Source: Methylophilus methylotrophus DSM 46235 = ATCC 53528 (GTDB lineage Bacteria > Pseudomonadota > Gammaproteobacteria > Burkholderiales > Methylophilaceae). From it: a stretch of 64,000 nucleotides of DNA. The DNA is taken from contig NZ_KB905141.1 in assembly GCF_000378225.1 (NCBI RefSeq), positions 1,255,326 through 1,319,325 on the forward strand, written 5' to 3'. Shown piece after piece: positions 27,096 to 36,018 of this stretch. The first letter of the stretch is position 1, and each line of letters starts with the position of its first letter. Under the pieces are notes generated by a model. It was not told where the DNA came from. It saw only the letters and a program-made list of their open reading frames with translations, and did not search any database. Position numbers and translations under genes: made by a program.

Positions 27096-28802
27096 CTATT
27101 CTTCAAATTGGTTATCCACACGCATGATTTCTTCCAGCGTGGTTTTGCCATCAATGGCCAATTGCAGCGATTGGTCACGCAGTGTCTTGCCTTTGAGGCG
27201 TTCACGCGCTTTTTTGATGAAAACATTGGTATCCGGCATATTGGCAGCCATCGCCAGTTCATCTGTCATTTCGAGAAACTCATACAGGCCCACCCGCCCA
27301 AGATAGCCGGTGCGATTGCAATGCTGACATCCTTTGCCATGCCGGAAGTTAGTCGGTAGCGTTGCATCAGGCAGCACCTGACTGAGCCAAATTGTTTCGT
27401 TCTCGGTAGGCGTATGTTCTGTAGCACAGTGCGGGCATATCAGCCTTACCAGACGTTGCGCCATGACACCGAGCAGGGACATCGCCACCATAAAGCGCGG
27501 CACCCCCATATCAATCAAACGCACGGGCGCAGTGGAGGCATCATTAGTATGTAACGTTGAAAGTACCAAATGCCCTGTCATTGAGGCACGTAAACCAGTC
27601 TGCGCGGTTTCTTCATCACGCATTTCGCCCACCAGCACGATGTCAGGGTCCTGACGCAAAATGGCGCGTAATAACTTGGGGAAGTCCAGTTCAATTTTCT
27701 CATTGACCTGGGTTTGGATAATGCCTGGCAAACGATATTCGACAGGATCCTCCACGGTAATCACTTTGGTTTCTGGGGTATTCAGTTCACTCAGCGCAGA
27801 GTACAAAGTAGTCGTTTTACCACTCCCGGTCGGACCAGTGACCAGCACCATCCCGCTCGGGCGGTTGATCATCTTGCGAAAACGTACCAGTAAATCTGCT
27901 GGCATACCCAGCTTGTCGAGCTGAAAATGTCCGGTGTTCTGAATGAGCAAGCGCATGACCACAGTTTCGCCATATTGCGTTGGCATGGTGGAAATACGCA
28001 TATCTACCGCCCGGCCTTTAACGGTAAAACCAAAGCGGCCATCTTGCGGCAAGCGCTTCTCAGAAATATCCAAACCCGCCATGATTTTAAGACGCATCAC
28101 CAGCGCAGTAGCAATCTTGATATCCGCCTGGGTTTGAAAGTGCATCACGCCATCAATACGGAAACGGATCAGTAGCTTGTTGTCTTGTGGCTCAATATGC
28201 ACATCGGAAGCTCGTACCTGCACGGCATCTTCAAAAATGGTTTGCAACAGCTTAACTACTGGTGCATCGTCAATGCCAAGGTCAACACCCATCAGGCTGG
28301 CGAGATCCACATTGCTGGCAGCCAGATCCTCTTGCAGCTCCAGTGCAAGTGAGGAAATTTGTTCGGTCTGGCGATAAGAACGGTCGATGGTCTGCATGAG
28401 CAGACTTTCTTGCACCACTACAATATCAATATCGCGCTTAAGCAACCTGACGAGTTCGTCATATGCATAGACATCTGATGGGTCCACCATCGCGATGAGG
28501 AAACTGTTTGGACGCTCTTCGAGCAAAATGGCGCGGAAACGGCGCGATTGAACTTCAGGGAGCTTTTGAACCTGCTTCACATCCAGTTCGTACTGCCCTA
28601 AGTCCAAAAATGGGATATTCAACTGAGAAGCAACAGCCTCGGCAATTTGCCGCTCATTGGCATAGCCTTTTTCAGCAATGACGCGACCAAGGCGGCGGCC
28701 TGTCTTGCGCTGCTCTTCCAGCGCCTGCTCAAGCTCAGCTTGGGTCATGAAATTCTGTCTGACCAGAATTTCACCTAATCTAATTTTCTCGGGACGAGCC
28801 AT
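27096..28802 (-). CDS. mshE: MSHA pilus extension ATPase MshE
   Basis: Hexameric ATPase of the GspE/PilB family that powers pilus extension, 568 residues. The N-terminus carries two copies of the MshEN c-di-GMP motif: RLGEILVRQNF with ELEQALEEQ (about 8-31), and RLGRVIAEKGY with QIAEAVASQL (about 37-60). In Vibrio cholerae MshE such motifs bind c-di-GMP directly. The ATPase domain has Walker A GPTGSGKTTT, the Asp box, and a CPHC...CQHC zinc motif near residues 455-500. It is the first gene of the MSHA cluster and is divergent from trmL. Confidence 0.96.
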   Translation of the reverse strand: MARPEKIRLGEILVRQNFMTQAELEQALEEQRKTGRRLGRVIAEKGYANERQIAEAVASQLNIPFLDLGQYELDVKQVQKLPEVQSRRFRAILLEERPNSFLIAMVDPSDVYAYDELVRLLKRDIDIVVVQESLLMQTIDRSYRQTEQISSLALELQEDLAASNVDLASLMGVDLGIDDAPVVKLLQTIFEDAVQVRASDVHIEPQDNKLLIRFRIDGVMHFQTQADIKIATALVMRLKIMAGLDISEKRLPQDGRFGFTVKGRAVDMRISTMPTQYGETVVMRLLIQNTGHFQLDKLGMPADLLVRFRKMINRPSGMVLVTGPTGSGKTTTLYSALSELNTPETKVITVEDPVEYRLPGIIQTQVNEKIELDFPKLLRAILRQDPDIVLVGEMRDEETAQTGLRASMTGHLVLSTLHTNDASTAPVRLIDMGVPRFMVAMSLLGVMAQRLVRLICPHCATEHTPTENETIWLSQVLPDATLPTNFRHGKGCQHCNRTGYLGRVGLYEFLEMTDELAMAANMPDTNVFIKKARERLKGKTLRDQSLQLAIDGKTTLEEIMRVDNQFEE

Positions 28803-28890
28803 GGCGTTGTAATTATTTATCTATATAGACTTTTCTCGTCTATCATATCATCAACATTTTAATCCTACGTTTGTAAACAAGCTGCAAAAA

Positions 28891-29355
28891 ATGTTTCATA
28901 TCGTGCTTTTCGAACCGGAAATTCCGCCCAATACGGGAAATATCATACGTTTATGTGCCAATGCCGGTGCCAAATTGCATCTGGTCAAACCGCTGGGCTT
29001 TGAACTCTCGGACAAACATCTCAAACGGGCTGGACTGGATTATCATGAATACGCTGAACTGACTGTTTACGAAAACTGGGCCGAATGCCAGCAATCGTTA
29101 CAAGGCAAACGCATGTTTGCGCTCACCACCAAAGGCAGCACTCGCCACACTGACTTGCAATTCAAAGATGAAGATGTATTTATCTTTGGGCCGGAATCAC
29201 GCGGCCTGCCAGAAGACATTCGCGCAAGCTTCGCGCCTGAACACAGGGTCAGGTTACCCATGCTGCCGCATAGCCGCAGCCTGAACCTGTCAAACTCGGC
29301 AGCGATTTTGCTGTATGAAGCGTGGCGACAAACTGGTTTTCCTGGCGGCGTATGA
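28891..29355 (+). CDS. trmL: tRNA (cytidine/uridine-2'-O-)-methyltransferase TrmL
   Basis: SPOUT-fold methyltransferase that methylates the ribose of the wobble nucleotide 34 of two leucine tRNAs, using SAM, in the cytoplasm. The 154 residues match the minimal TrmL length. It opens with FEPEIPPNTGNIIRLCANAG, has FIFGPESRGLP in the middle, and ends with the knot segment SRSLNLSNSAAILLYE. It is divergent from mshE by 88 bases and unrelated to it in function. Confidence 0.97.
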   Translation: MFHIVLFEPEIPPNTGNIIRLCANAGAKLHLVKPLGFELSDKHLKRAGLDYHEYAELTVYENWAECQQSLQGKRMFALTTKGSTRHTDLQFKDEDVFIFGPESRGLPEDIRASFAPEHRVRLPMLPHSRSLNLSNSAAILLYEAWRQTGFPGGV

Positions 29356-29366
29356 AAGCAATAGAC

Positions 29367-29399
29367 AAAAAAAGCCCCGATTAAGGGGTAAATCGGGGC
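29367..29399 (-). terminator. Rho-independent terminator facing the minus strand
   Basis: The stem GCCCCGATT / AATCGGGGC (9 bp, 8-base loop) has seven A on its left side, so the T-run follows only on the minus strand. No annotated minus-strand gene precedes it except the 36-codon ORF at 29408-29518. Confidence 0.75.
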
Positions 29400-29407
29400 A
29401 ACAGGCC

Positions 29408-29518
29408 TCATCGTAAAGGCTTCCGCTCAGGGAGGAAAGAAGCGGAAAGATGATTCATCATCATCGTACTGGTAAGAGCAATCACCGGTTTAAAAAGTTC
29501 CAACAACTTAACAGCCAT
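29408..29518 (-). CDS. Possible small protein, 36 residues
   Basis: An ATG-to-TGA frame on the minus strand in the trmL-uvrD gap, ending 8 bases before a strong minus-strand terminator. The peptide has a hydrophobic first half (VKLLELFKPVIAL), then a Met-rich stretch, and ends basic (PERKPLR). GAAG stands just before the ATG as a weak ribosome-binding signal. The terminator suggests something is transcribed on this strand: either this small protein or a small RNA of about 150-200 bases. I do not recognise a family. Confidence 0.4.
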   Translation of the reverse strand: MAVKLLELFKPVIALTSTMMMNHLSASFLPERKPLR

Positions 29519-29575
29519 CTTCAGGATGAAGATATTTTTCACTCAACCGGTATACACGTCATGCGATAATAAGAC

Positions 29576-31756
29576 ATGCAATCTGAAACCAATCTCCTTC
29601 AGGGCCTCAACGACAAACAACTGCAAGCGGTCACCCTGCCGCATGTCTCCGCATTGATTCTGGCAGGGGCTGGCAGCGGTAAAACCCGTGTGCTGACCAC
29701 CCGTATCGCCTGGCTGATTCAGACCGGGCAAACCTCACCCATGGGCTTGATGGCGGTGACCTTTACCAATAAGGCTGCCAAGGAAATGCTGACGCGATTG
29801 ACCAGCATGTTGCCGATTAATACACGCGGCATGTGGGCGGGTACTTTTCACGGCTTGTGTAACCGCATGCTACGCGCACATTACCGTGAAGCTGGCTTGC
29901 CTAATACCTTTCAGATTTTAGATACCGCCGACCAGCTTTCCGCCATCAAACGCGTCATGAAGGCCATGAATGTGGATGATGAGAAATATCCGCCCAAGCA
30001 GGTGATGGGCTATATCAACAGCTGCAAGGAAGAGGGCCTGCGTGCCGATGCGGTAGATGCCTACGATGGCCACAGTCAGAAATTACGCGAAATTTATGCC
30101 GCCTACGACCAGCAATGCAACCGTGAAGGGGTAGCCGACTTTGCTGAACTGTTATTGCGCTGCTATGAATTATTAGAGCGTGAGCCACATATCCGCGCGC
30201 ACTATCAGCAACGTTTCCAATACATCCTGGTCGACGAATTCCAGGACACCAACCGCCTGCAATACTTGTGGCTGAAACTGCTGGGCGGCGCGCATAACAG
30301 TATTTTTGCCGTGGGTGATGACGACCAGAGTATTTACGCTTTCCGTGGTGCTCGCGTTGGCAATATGAATGACTTCCAGCGCGACTTTAACGTGCAGAAT
30401 ATCGTTAAGCTCGAAGAAAACTATCGCTCGCACAGCAATATTCTGGATGCCGCCAATGCCATAATTGCCAACAATCGCAACCGTCTGGGCAAGAACTTGT
30501 GGACATCCGCTGGCAAGGGCGAGCCGATCCGTATTTACGAGGCGTATAACGATACTGACGAAGCACAATTCATTGTCGATGAAGTGAACATGCTGCAAAA
30601 AGAAGGGGTTCCATTGGGCGAGATGGCCCTGCTCTACCGCAGCAACGCACAGTCACGCATTCTTGAACACACGCTGTTTTCTGCCAATATCCCCTATCGG
30701 GTTTATGGCGGACTGCGCTTTTTTGAGCGTGCTGAAATCAAGCATGCACTTGCCTATATGCGCCTGATTGCCAACGCCAATGATGATACCGCCCTTTTGC
30801 GCATCATCAACTTTCCACCACGCGGCATAGGCGCACGCGGCCTGGAGCAATTGCAGGAAGCCGCCCGCCAGAACGAATGTAGTTTGTGGCAGGCAGCTAC
30901 CAATAAGGTGGGGGAAGGCAAGCTCGGCAGTAAGGGCGTGGAGGGGTTTGTTGCGCTGATCCGGCAGATGGTGGACCAGGGTTATGGCATCACATTGGGT
31001 GAAATGGCAGAAATGGTCATTAACCTGAGCGGCCTCATCGCACATTACCAGAATGACAAAGAGGGTGAAGACCGCATCGAAAACTTGCAGGAACTGGTGA
31101 CGGCTGCCGTCGCCTTTAGCAAGCAGGATTTGGGTAATCACCATAATATGGATGAAGATGCCGATTTGCTGACGCAGTTTTTGAACCATGCCAGCCTTGA
31201 GGCAGGCGACCACCAGGCTGATATTGGTCATGAAGCACTGCAATTGATGACTGTGCATGCCGCAAAAGGCCTGGAGTTCCAGAGCGTGTTTATCAGCGGT
31301 GTCGAGGAAGGCTTGTTTCCGCATGACCAGGCCGCTTACGAAAATGGCGGGCTGGAAGAAGAACGTCGCCTGATGTATGTTGCCGTCACTCGTGCACGCC
31401 AGCGGCTCTATCTCACCTATGCCCAAAGTCGCATGCTGCATGGTCAGGTGCGTTACGGCATTCCCTCACGCTTTGTCGATGAAATCCCGGCCGAACTGAC
31501 CAAACGCCTGAACAGCAAACCAGTTGCCAAACCTTATGCAGCGGGCGGTCAATACGCCATGGCTGCCGCTCAACCTGCAAGTGTCCAGTCCAGTTATCCA
31601 TTCAAGATAGGCCAAAGCGTGCGCCATAGCAAATTCGGTGAAGGCGTGGTGGTCAGCTATGAAGGGAATGCGAGCGACCTGGCCGTGAAAGTGAATTTTG
31701 GTAGCGCAGGTCTCAAAACACTAATGCTGGAATACGCCAAGCTGGAAAAAGTTTAG
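29576..31756 (+). CDS. uvrD: DNA helicase II UvrD
   Basis: Superfamily 1A 3'-5' DNA helicase used in nucleotide excision and mismatch repair. The 726 residues match UvrD. Walker A is GAGSGKT (31-37), Walker B is LVDEFQDTN, and motif III is VGDDDQSIYAFRGA. Motif IV is around ENYRSHSNIL, motif V is LMTVHAAKGLEFQSVF, and motif VI is VAVTRARQRL. The C-terminal Tudor-like domain (RHSKFGEGVVVSYEG) distinguishes UvrD from Rep. It is preceded by 220 bases that hold only the possible small ORF. Confidence 0.97.
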   Translation: MQSETNLLQGLNDKQLQAVTLPHVSALILAGAGSGKTRVLTTRIAWLIQTGQTSPMGLMAVTFTNKAAKEMLTRLTSMLPINTRGMWAGTFHGLCNRMLRAHYREAGLPNTFQILDTADQLSAIKRVMKAMNVDDEKYPPKQVMGYINSCKEEGLRADAVDAYDGHSQKLREIYAAYDQQCNREGVADFAELLLRCYELLEREPHIRAHYQQRFQYILVDEFQDTNRLQYLWLKLLGGAHNSIFAVGDDDQSIYAFRGARVGNMNDFQRDFNVQNIVKLEENYRSHSNILDAANAIIANNRNRLGKNLWTSAGKGEPIRIYEAYNDTDEAQFIVDEVNMLQKEGVPLGEMALLYRSNAQSRILEHTLFSANIPYRVYGGLRFFERAEIKHALAYMRLIANANDDTALLRIINFPPRGIGARGLEQLQEAARQNECSLWQAATNKVGEGKLGSKGVEGFVALIRQMVDQGYGITLGEMAEMVINLSGLIAHYQNDKEGEDRIENLQELVTAAVAFSKQDLGNHHNMDEDADLLTQFLNHASLEAGDHQADIGHEALQLMTVHAAKGLEFQSVFISGVEEGLFPHDQAAYENGGLEEERRLMYVAVTRARQRLYLTYAQSRMLHGQVRYGIPSRFVDEIPAELTKRLNSKPVAKPYAAGGQYAMAAAQPASVQSSYPFKIGQSVRHSKFGEGVVVSYEGNASDLAVKVNFGSAGLKTLMLEYAKLEKV

Positions 31757-31973
31757 GGCCTGTTAACCGTATTTCATGGGCTGCATGAATCGCTAAACAC
31801 TGAGTGTGCTCACACAAAAAGTGGTCGATTTAACTGAATCATTGACCGTCTACAAAGTCACTAAAAACTCAAGTCTAAGAATGCCTTGATTCTGGCGTAA
31901 CTGTCACAAATATTTCATCAACCCTTTGCATAGCTTTAATCAAGAAGCAGTTAAATCAGTCGATACTGCTTGC

Positions 31974-33779
31974 ATGATATATGCCCCTCCTCAGCTTGAA
32001 GTCGAGACCATTCTTGCGCAGAAAAACCTGCTGCCGCTGTTTCAACCGATTGTCGATATTAAACAGGCGCGTGTATTTGCCCATGAAGCATTGATCCGGG
32101 GTCCTGTTGAATCCAAACTCCACTCACCGATTGCCCTGTTTAATGCAGCCAGCTTGTGTGGTTTGAATATCGACATGGAATACACGGCTCGTGAAGTCAT
32201 TTTTAATGAATATAGCCGTAGCGACCGGTCGCATCCGCTATTTGTCAACTTCAGCCCGGACGCTTTGCTGCTCACCGACAGTCATTTGGCCTTTGGCTTG
32301 ACGCAACTCGCACGTAGCGGGCTCAAAGCCAGTGATATCGTGATTGAAATCACCGAGAGTTCTACCATCCGTGACTATGCCGTACTCCGTGACGCGGTCA
32401 CCCGCTTTAAATCACTGGGTTTCAAGATTGCGCTGGATGACCTTGGTGAAGGGACGTCCGGTTTGCGCTTGTGGTCTGAACTCTCACCCGAATATGTCAA
32501 AATCGACAAGCATTTTATTGCCAATATACACAATGACCCAATCAAGCTAGAGTTTGTGCGCGGCATCCAGAAAATCGCGGTTGAATCCAATACGCTGACC
32601 ATTGCCGAAGGCATTGAGACCAAAGAAGAATTGGCGGTGATCAAGGACCTGAAAATAGACTTTGCGCAGGGCTACCTGTTTGGACGACCCTTCCCGAAAT
32701 TTCAGTATGTCCTGACTGAGGAGGTCAACAACCTGCTCAATAAAAATATTATCCGCCTGTTTGCGGAACATCAGAATACTGCAAAACAGGCCACGGTCAT
32801 TAGTCTGGCCAGTTACCAAACAGCCGCCTTTCCCGAAATGACCAATGAGGAAGTGTATAACTGGTTTGACCGTGAAAATACGCTCAATTCGATTCCCGTG
32901 ATTAATCACCAGTCAAAACCGATTGGTTTGATCAGCCGTTACGACACCATAGACCGGTTTGCGCGACGCTACCAAAAAGAATTGCATGGCAAGAAGCCAT
33001 GCACGACATTTATGGACGCTAACTGCCTGGTCGTTCAAAAAGAGATGTCCATCCTGGCCATGAGTGAACTGATCCTGGCCGCAGACCCCAAATACTTGCT
33101 CAATGGATTTATCATTGCTGATGGTGAGCGGTATGTAGGCATGGGGAGTGGGCATGCTCTGCTACGCGAAGTCACCAACATGCAAATCCACGCCGCGCGC
33201 TATGCCAATCCATTAACATTGCTTCCTGGAAATGTGCCTATCAATGCCCATATTGATAAGCTGCTGGAGCGCCGCATCCCCTTTGTGGCCTGCTATTGTG
33301 ATCTAGACCACTTTAAACCGTTTAATGATGCCTATGGCTACCGTCGTGGAGATGAAGTGATCCAGTTTGTCGGCCGCCTGTTAAGCAGCCAGGTGAACAA
33401 TGAACATGACTTTGTCGGCCATATTGGTGGCGACGACTTTGTACTGGTGTTCCAGAGCGAAGGCTGGGAGGCCACTTGCAATGACATCCTGGACACCATC
33501 GTCAAGGTGACGCCGGATTTTTACGACCTGAAAGATATCCAGCAAGGTGGCATACGAATAGAAGATCGCTTGGGGAATGAGCATTTTTACCCGTTTGGCA
33601 GCCTGTCCATCGGCGCGGTACAAGTGCATCCGGACGCATTTGCCAGCCATCACGAAGTGGCAGGCGCCATGAGCAATGCCAAGAAACAGGCCAAGAAAAT
33701 TGTAGGCAACAGCCTGTTTATAGAACGCCGGCGGCTGGCTCCATCAGCCAGCCGGGCAGCGGATGAGCGCCTTGCCTAA
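31974..33779 (+). CDS. EAL-CBS-GGDEF cyclic-di-GMP signalling protein
   Basis: Soluble protein of about 601 residues. The EAL phosphodiesterase domain comes first (about 10-245): EALIR at 38-42, NFSPD, EITES, the LDDLGEG variant of DDFGTG, KIDKHF and AEGIET, so the catalytic set looks complete. CBS-like repeats fill about 280-410 (NSIPVINHQSKPIGLISR). The C-terminal cyclase domain has GGDDF at 485-489 instead of GGDEF, and the inhibitory RxxD site reads NEHD. Cyclase activity is uncertain and phosphodiesterase activity is likely. An in-frame TTG at 31926 is an alternative start; neither has a good ribosome-binding site. It lies 3 kb from mshE, whose N-terminus should bind c-di-GMP. Confidence 0.9.
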   Translation: MIYAPPQLEVETILAQKNLLPLFQPIVDIKQARVFAHEALIRGPVESKLHSPIALFNAASLCGLNIDMEYTAREVIFNEYSRSDRSHPLFVNFSPDALLLTDSHLAFGLTQLARSGLKASDIVIEITESSTIRDYAVLRDAVTRFKSLGFKIALDDLGEGTSGLRLWSELSPEYVKIDKHFIANIHNDPIKLEFVRGIQKIAVESNTLTIAEGIETKEELAVIKDLKIDFAQGYLFGRPFPKFQYVLTEEVNNLLNKNIIRLFAEHQNTAKQATVISLASYQTAAFPEMTNEEVYNWFDRENTLNSIPVINHQSKPIGLISRYDTIDRFARRYQKELHGKKPCTTFMDANCLVVQKEMSILAMSELILAADPKYLLNGFIIADGERYVGMGSGHALLREVTNMQIHAARYANPLTLLPGNVPINAHIDKLLERRIPFVACYCDLDHFKPFNDAYGYRRGDEVIQFVGRLLSSQVNNEHDFVGHIGGDDFVLVFQSEGWEATCNDILDTIVKVTPDFYDLKDIQQGGIRIEDRLGNEHFYPFGSLSIGAVQVHPDAFASHHEVAGAMSNAKKQAKKIVGNSLFIERRRLAPSASRAADERLA

Positions 33780-33795
33780 TTATTAAGCGTCATGG

Positions 33796-34581
33796 CTAAA
33801 CTTGTGGCGCAGCCCTGAATACATCCTTATAGCTGATGTATTGAAAGGCAAACATCAAGGCGTTAATCACCAGCAAGGCGGCAAACACCAACAATGGCAT
33901 CAGCAACTGTGCGAGCATCGGAATCAAGGCTCCCAAAATCCCGATCACCAGCCCCAGGCCCAACATCACCACCAGCATGCCTACAGTCATGACCAGCCAG
34001 GAAACCGCCATGGGCAGCGCATATTGCAGCATGCCGGCAATACTGGATTTGATGGCCTTGATCAAAGGATAGCCATTTAATGCAATCAGCATGGGCGAAA
34101 ACCAGGTGGCAATAAACAGTGGCAACAGTAGCAACATCACCTTGACGATAAATGACAGCGTATTTTCCAGAAATTGAGTCATTTGCGACTCTGTCATGCC
34201 TGCCTTGGTCGGCGCATGTGAAATAAGCGAGGCCAGCTCACTACTGAGCAAATAAGTGGCCAATATGGCATATACGAGGCAACTGGCACCCAGCAGCACC
34301 AGCGGTCTGAAATGCTGTTGCAGATGCTCAATCACTTCACGCGGAGACATACGGCCTTGCAAATCCACCTGACGGTAAAGCATGACCACCAGCGCCATGC
34401 ACACTGGCCAGATCACAACCGAAACCAAGCCGAGGAAGCCAAGCATGGGTAACGATGGCAAGACCATGAAAATAACGATATAGGCGAGTGAACACAGCAT
34501 CCATACATGTGGCTGCGTTCGGAATAAGGCCAGGCTTTCTTTCACCCAGCGCAAGCCGCGCTGGCTTCCGGTTTCAGTCAT
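33796..34581 (-). CDS. BPSS1780-type integral membrane protein
   Basis: 261-residue protein with about six membrane segments (near 28-48, 50-68, 95-115, 140-165, 185-215 and 220-250). A short N-terminus (RGLRWVKESLALF) resembles that of BPSS1780-family membrane proteins of Betaproteobacteria, whose function is unknown. It follows thrB by 24 bases on the same strand and is convergent with the EAL-GGDEF gene, with 16 bases between them. The family call is from memory of the pattern; no catalytic motif is visible. Confidence 0.7.
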   Translation of the reverse strand: MTETGSQRGLRWVKESLALFRTQPHVWMLCSLAYIVIFMVLPSLPMLGFLGLVSVVIWPVCMALVVMLYRQVDLQGRMSPREVIEHLQQHFRPLVLLGASCLVYAILATYLLSSELASLISHAPTKAGMTESQMTQFLENTLSFIVKVMLLLLPLFIATWFSPMLIALNGYPLIKAIKSSIAGMLQYALPMAVSWLVMTVGMLVVMLGLGLVIGILGALIPMLAQLLMPLLVFAALLVINALMFAFQYISYKDVFRAAPQV

Positions 34582-34605
34582 GTGTCTCCCTTGATACTCT
34601 TGATA

Positions 34606-35532
34606 TTAAGTCAAAGCTTTACGATTTAACAGCACCCGTTCGAAATGCGCCGGGTCTTTTGCATGTGTCAGTTCACCCGCCACCGGATAATAAAAATCAT
34701 ACAGGCGCGAGAGCCAGAAGCGCAAGGCAGCCCGGCGCAACAAGGCAGGCCAATGGGTTTTTTCAGCCTCGGTAAATGGCCGCTCGGACTGGTAGGCATT
34801 CATGAATGCTGCCAGTTTCTCATCCACAAAGTTGCCGGTGCTATCCACACACCATTCGTTGACCGCAATCGCCACATCATAGGCGAGGACATCATGGCAG
34901 GCATAATAAAAGTCAATAAAGCCGCCGAGCACATCGCCATCAAAAAGCACATTGTCACGGAACAGGTCACCGTGAATCACGCCATGTGGCAAACGTGACA
35001 AATCCAGGCCATGCTGGAACTCTAATTCTTCCTGCAAGAGATGCTGCTGGACAGGTGCCAGTTTTGGCATCACCTGTTGCGCAGTCATGACACGCCAGCC
35101 TTGGCCACGTTGATTGTGCGACTGCTCATGAAAATCCAAGCCGGCCACATGCAGGCGCGCCAATGTCCGTGCCACCGCCTCAATCTGCTTTAAATTGGGC
35201 TGGCTGACATCGCTGCCTCGCAGGCAACTCACCATCAAGGCGGGTTTACCGTGAATGCGATGCAAGGCAGTGTTGTTCTGGTCCACAATTGGTTTGGGAC
35301 ACGGAATATCATGCCGTGACAGATGAGTCATCAAGTGCACGAAATAAGGCAACTCGTCAAAATCATTTTTTTCAAACACCGTCAGCACAAAGCGCGCCTG
35401 ACTGGTTTCGACGAAATAATTGGTATTGGTGATCCCGGCAGCAATGCCACGTAATGTGTGCAACTCACCGACATTAAAAGGCGCCAGCCACTGGCGCACT
35501 TCATCCAAACTCAGCGTGGTAAAAACAGACAT
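34606..35532 (-). CDS. thrB: Homoserine kinase (ThrB, choline-kinase fold)
   Basis: Phosphorylates L-homoserine with ATP, a step to threonine. This is the type II enzyme with an aminoglycoside-phosphotransferase fold, common in Betaproteobacteria and Pseudomonas, unlike the GHMP-kinase ThrB of E. coli. The 308 residues open with MSVFTTLSLDEVRQWL. They contain GIAAGITNTNYFV, the catalytic loop HGDLFRDNVLF (around 190), and the metal-binding IDFYYA segment. It lies between the DUF2782 gene and the BPSS1780-type gene on the minus strand. Confidence 0.95.
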   Translation of the reverse strand: MSVFTTLSLDEVRQWLAPFNVGELHTLRGIAAGITNTNYFVETSQARFVLTVFEKNDFDELPYFVHLMTHLSRHDIPCPKPIVDQNNTALHRIHGKPALMVSCLRGSDVSQPNLKQIEAVARTLARLHVAGLDFHEQSHNQRGQGWRVMTAQQVMPKLAPVQQHLLQEELEFQHGLDLSRLPHGVIHGDLFRDNVLFDGDVLGGFIDFYYACHDVLAYDVAIAVNEWCVDSTGNFVDEKLAAFMNAYQSERPFTEAEKTHWPALLRRAALRFWLSRLYDFYYPVAGELTHAKDPAHFERVLLNRKALT

Positions 35533-35573
35533 ATTGATAGGCTAGCCTGCAAATCAAGGCAGGCGTTTAAGAT

Positions 35574-35918
35574 TTAGAATCGGAACAGGATCCATTTAGG
35601 AACAGACAGGGGACGTGTGGGGCCATCATTCACCCAGTCACCATTACGGTCTTCGCGGTGCAGGTAGTAAGGCTTGCCACTTGGTGGTGTCACCTTCACC
35701 ATATACACTTCACCGTTCAGGCTGTATTCCTCAATATCATTTTCGCCATCTTTGCGTTTGTTGACGGTCGGCTGGTCTATCGGTTGTCCTTCAATCACTT
35801 TGGGCGGAGACGGCACTTCTTCGAGCAGTTCTGCATCTTTTGGGGCAGCTGCCCACGCTGGCAACGCTATCGCAGTCGCGCAGATAGCGGCCAGCAATAA
35901 TCGGGAAAAATCACGCAT
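35574..35918 (-). CDS. DUF2782 family exported protein
   Basis: 114-residue protein with a signal peptide (hydrophobic residues 5-23, cleavage near AWA). A conserved C-terminal domain follows, with EEYSLNGEVYMVKVTP and GKPYYLHREDRNGDW, the DUF2782 pattern. Such proteins are usually encoded next to polA and thrB in Betaproteobacteria, as here. The function is unknown; it should be periplasmic. The start is 41 bases upstream of thrB in the same direction. Confidence 0.85.
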   Translation of the reverse strand: MRDFSRLLLAAICATAIALPAWAAAPKDAELLEEVPSPPKVIEGQPIDQPTVNKRKDGENDIEEYSLNGEVYMVKVTPPSGKPYYLHREDRNGDWVNDGPTRPLSVPKWILFRF

Positions 35919-36018
35919 GAAGGACTCCTTAGTCAGTGAAGGCTATTCTAGCAAAAACCACCCCGCTGGCGGTAATTGCAGACACAATAATCTTAAATAA
36001 AGCGATGTCGGCCTTCAC

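Noticed and set aside
30653-31441. 262-codon minus-strand frame inside uvrD
   Set aside because: Antisense to essential helicase motifs; no start signals.
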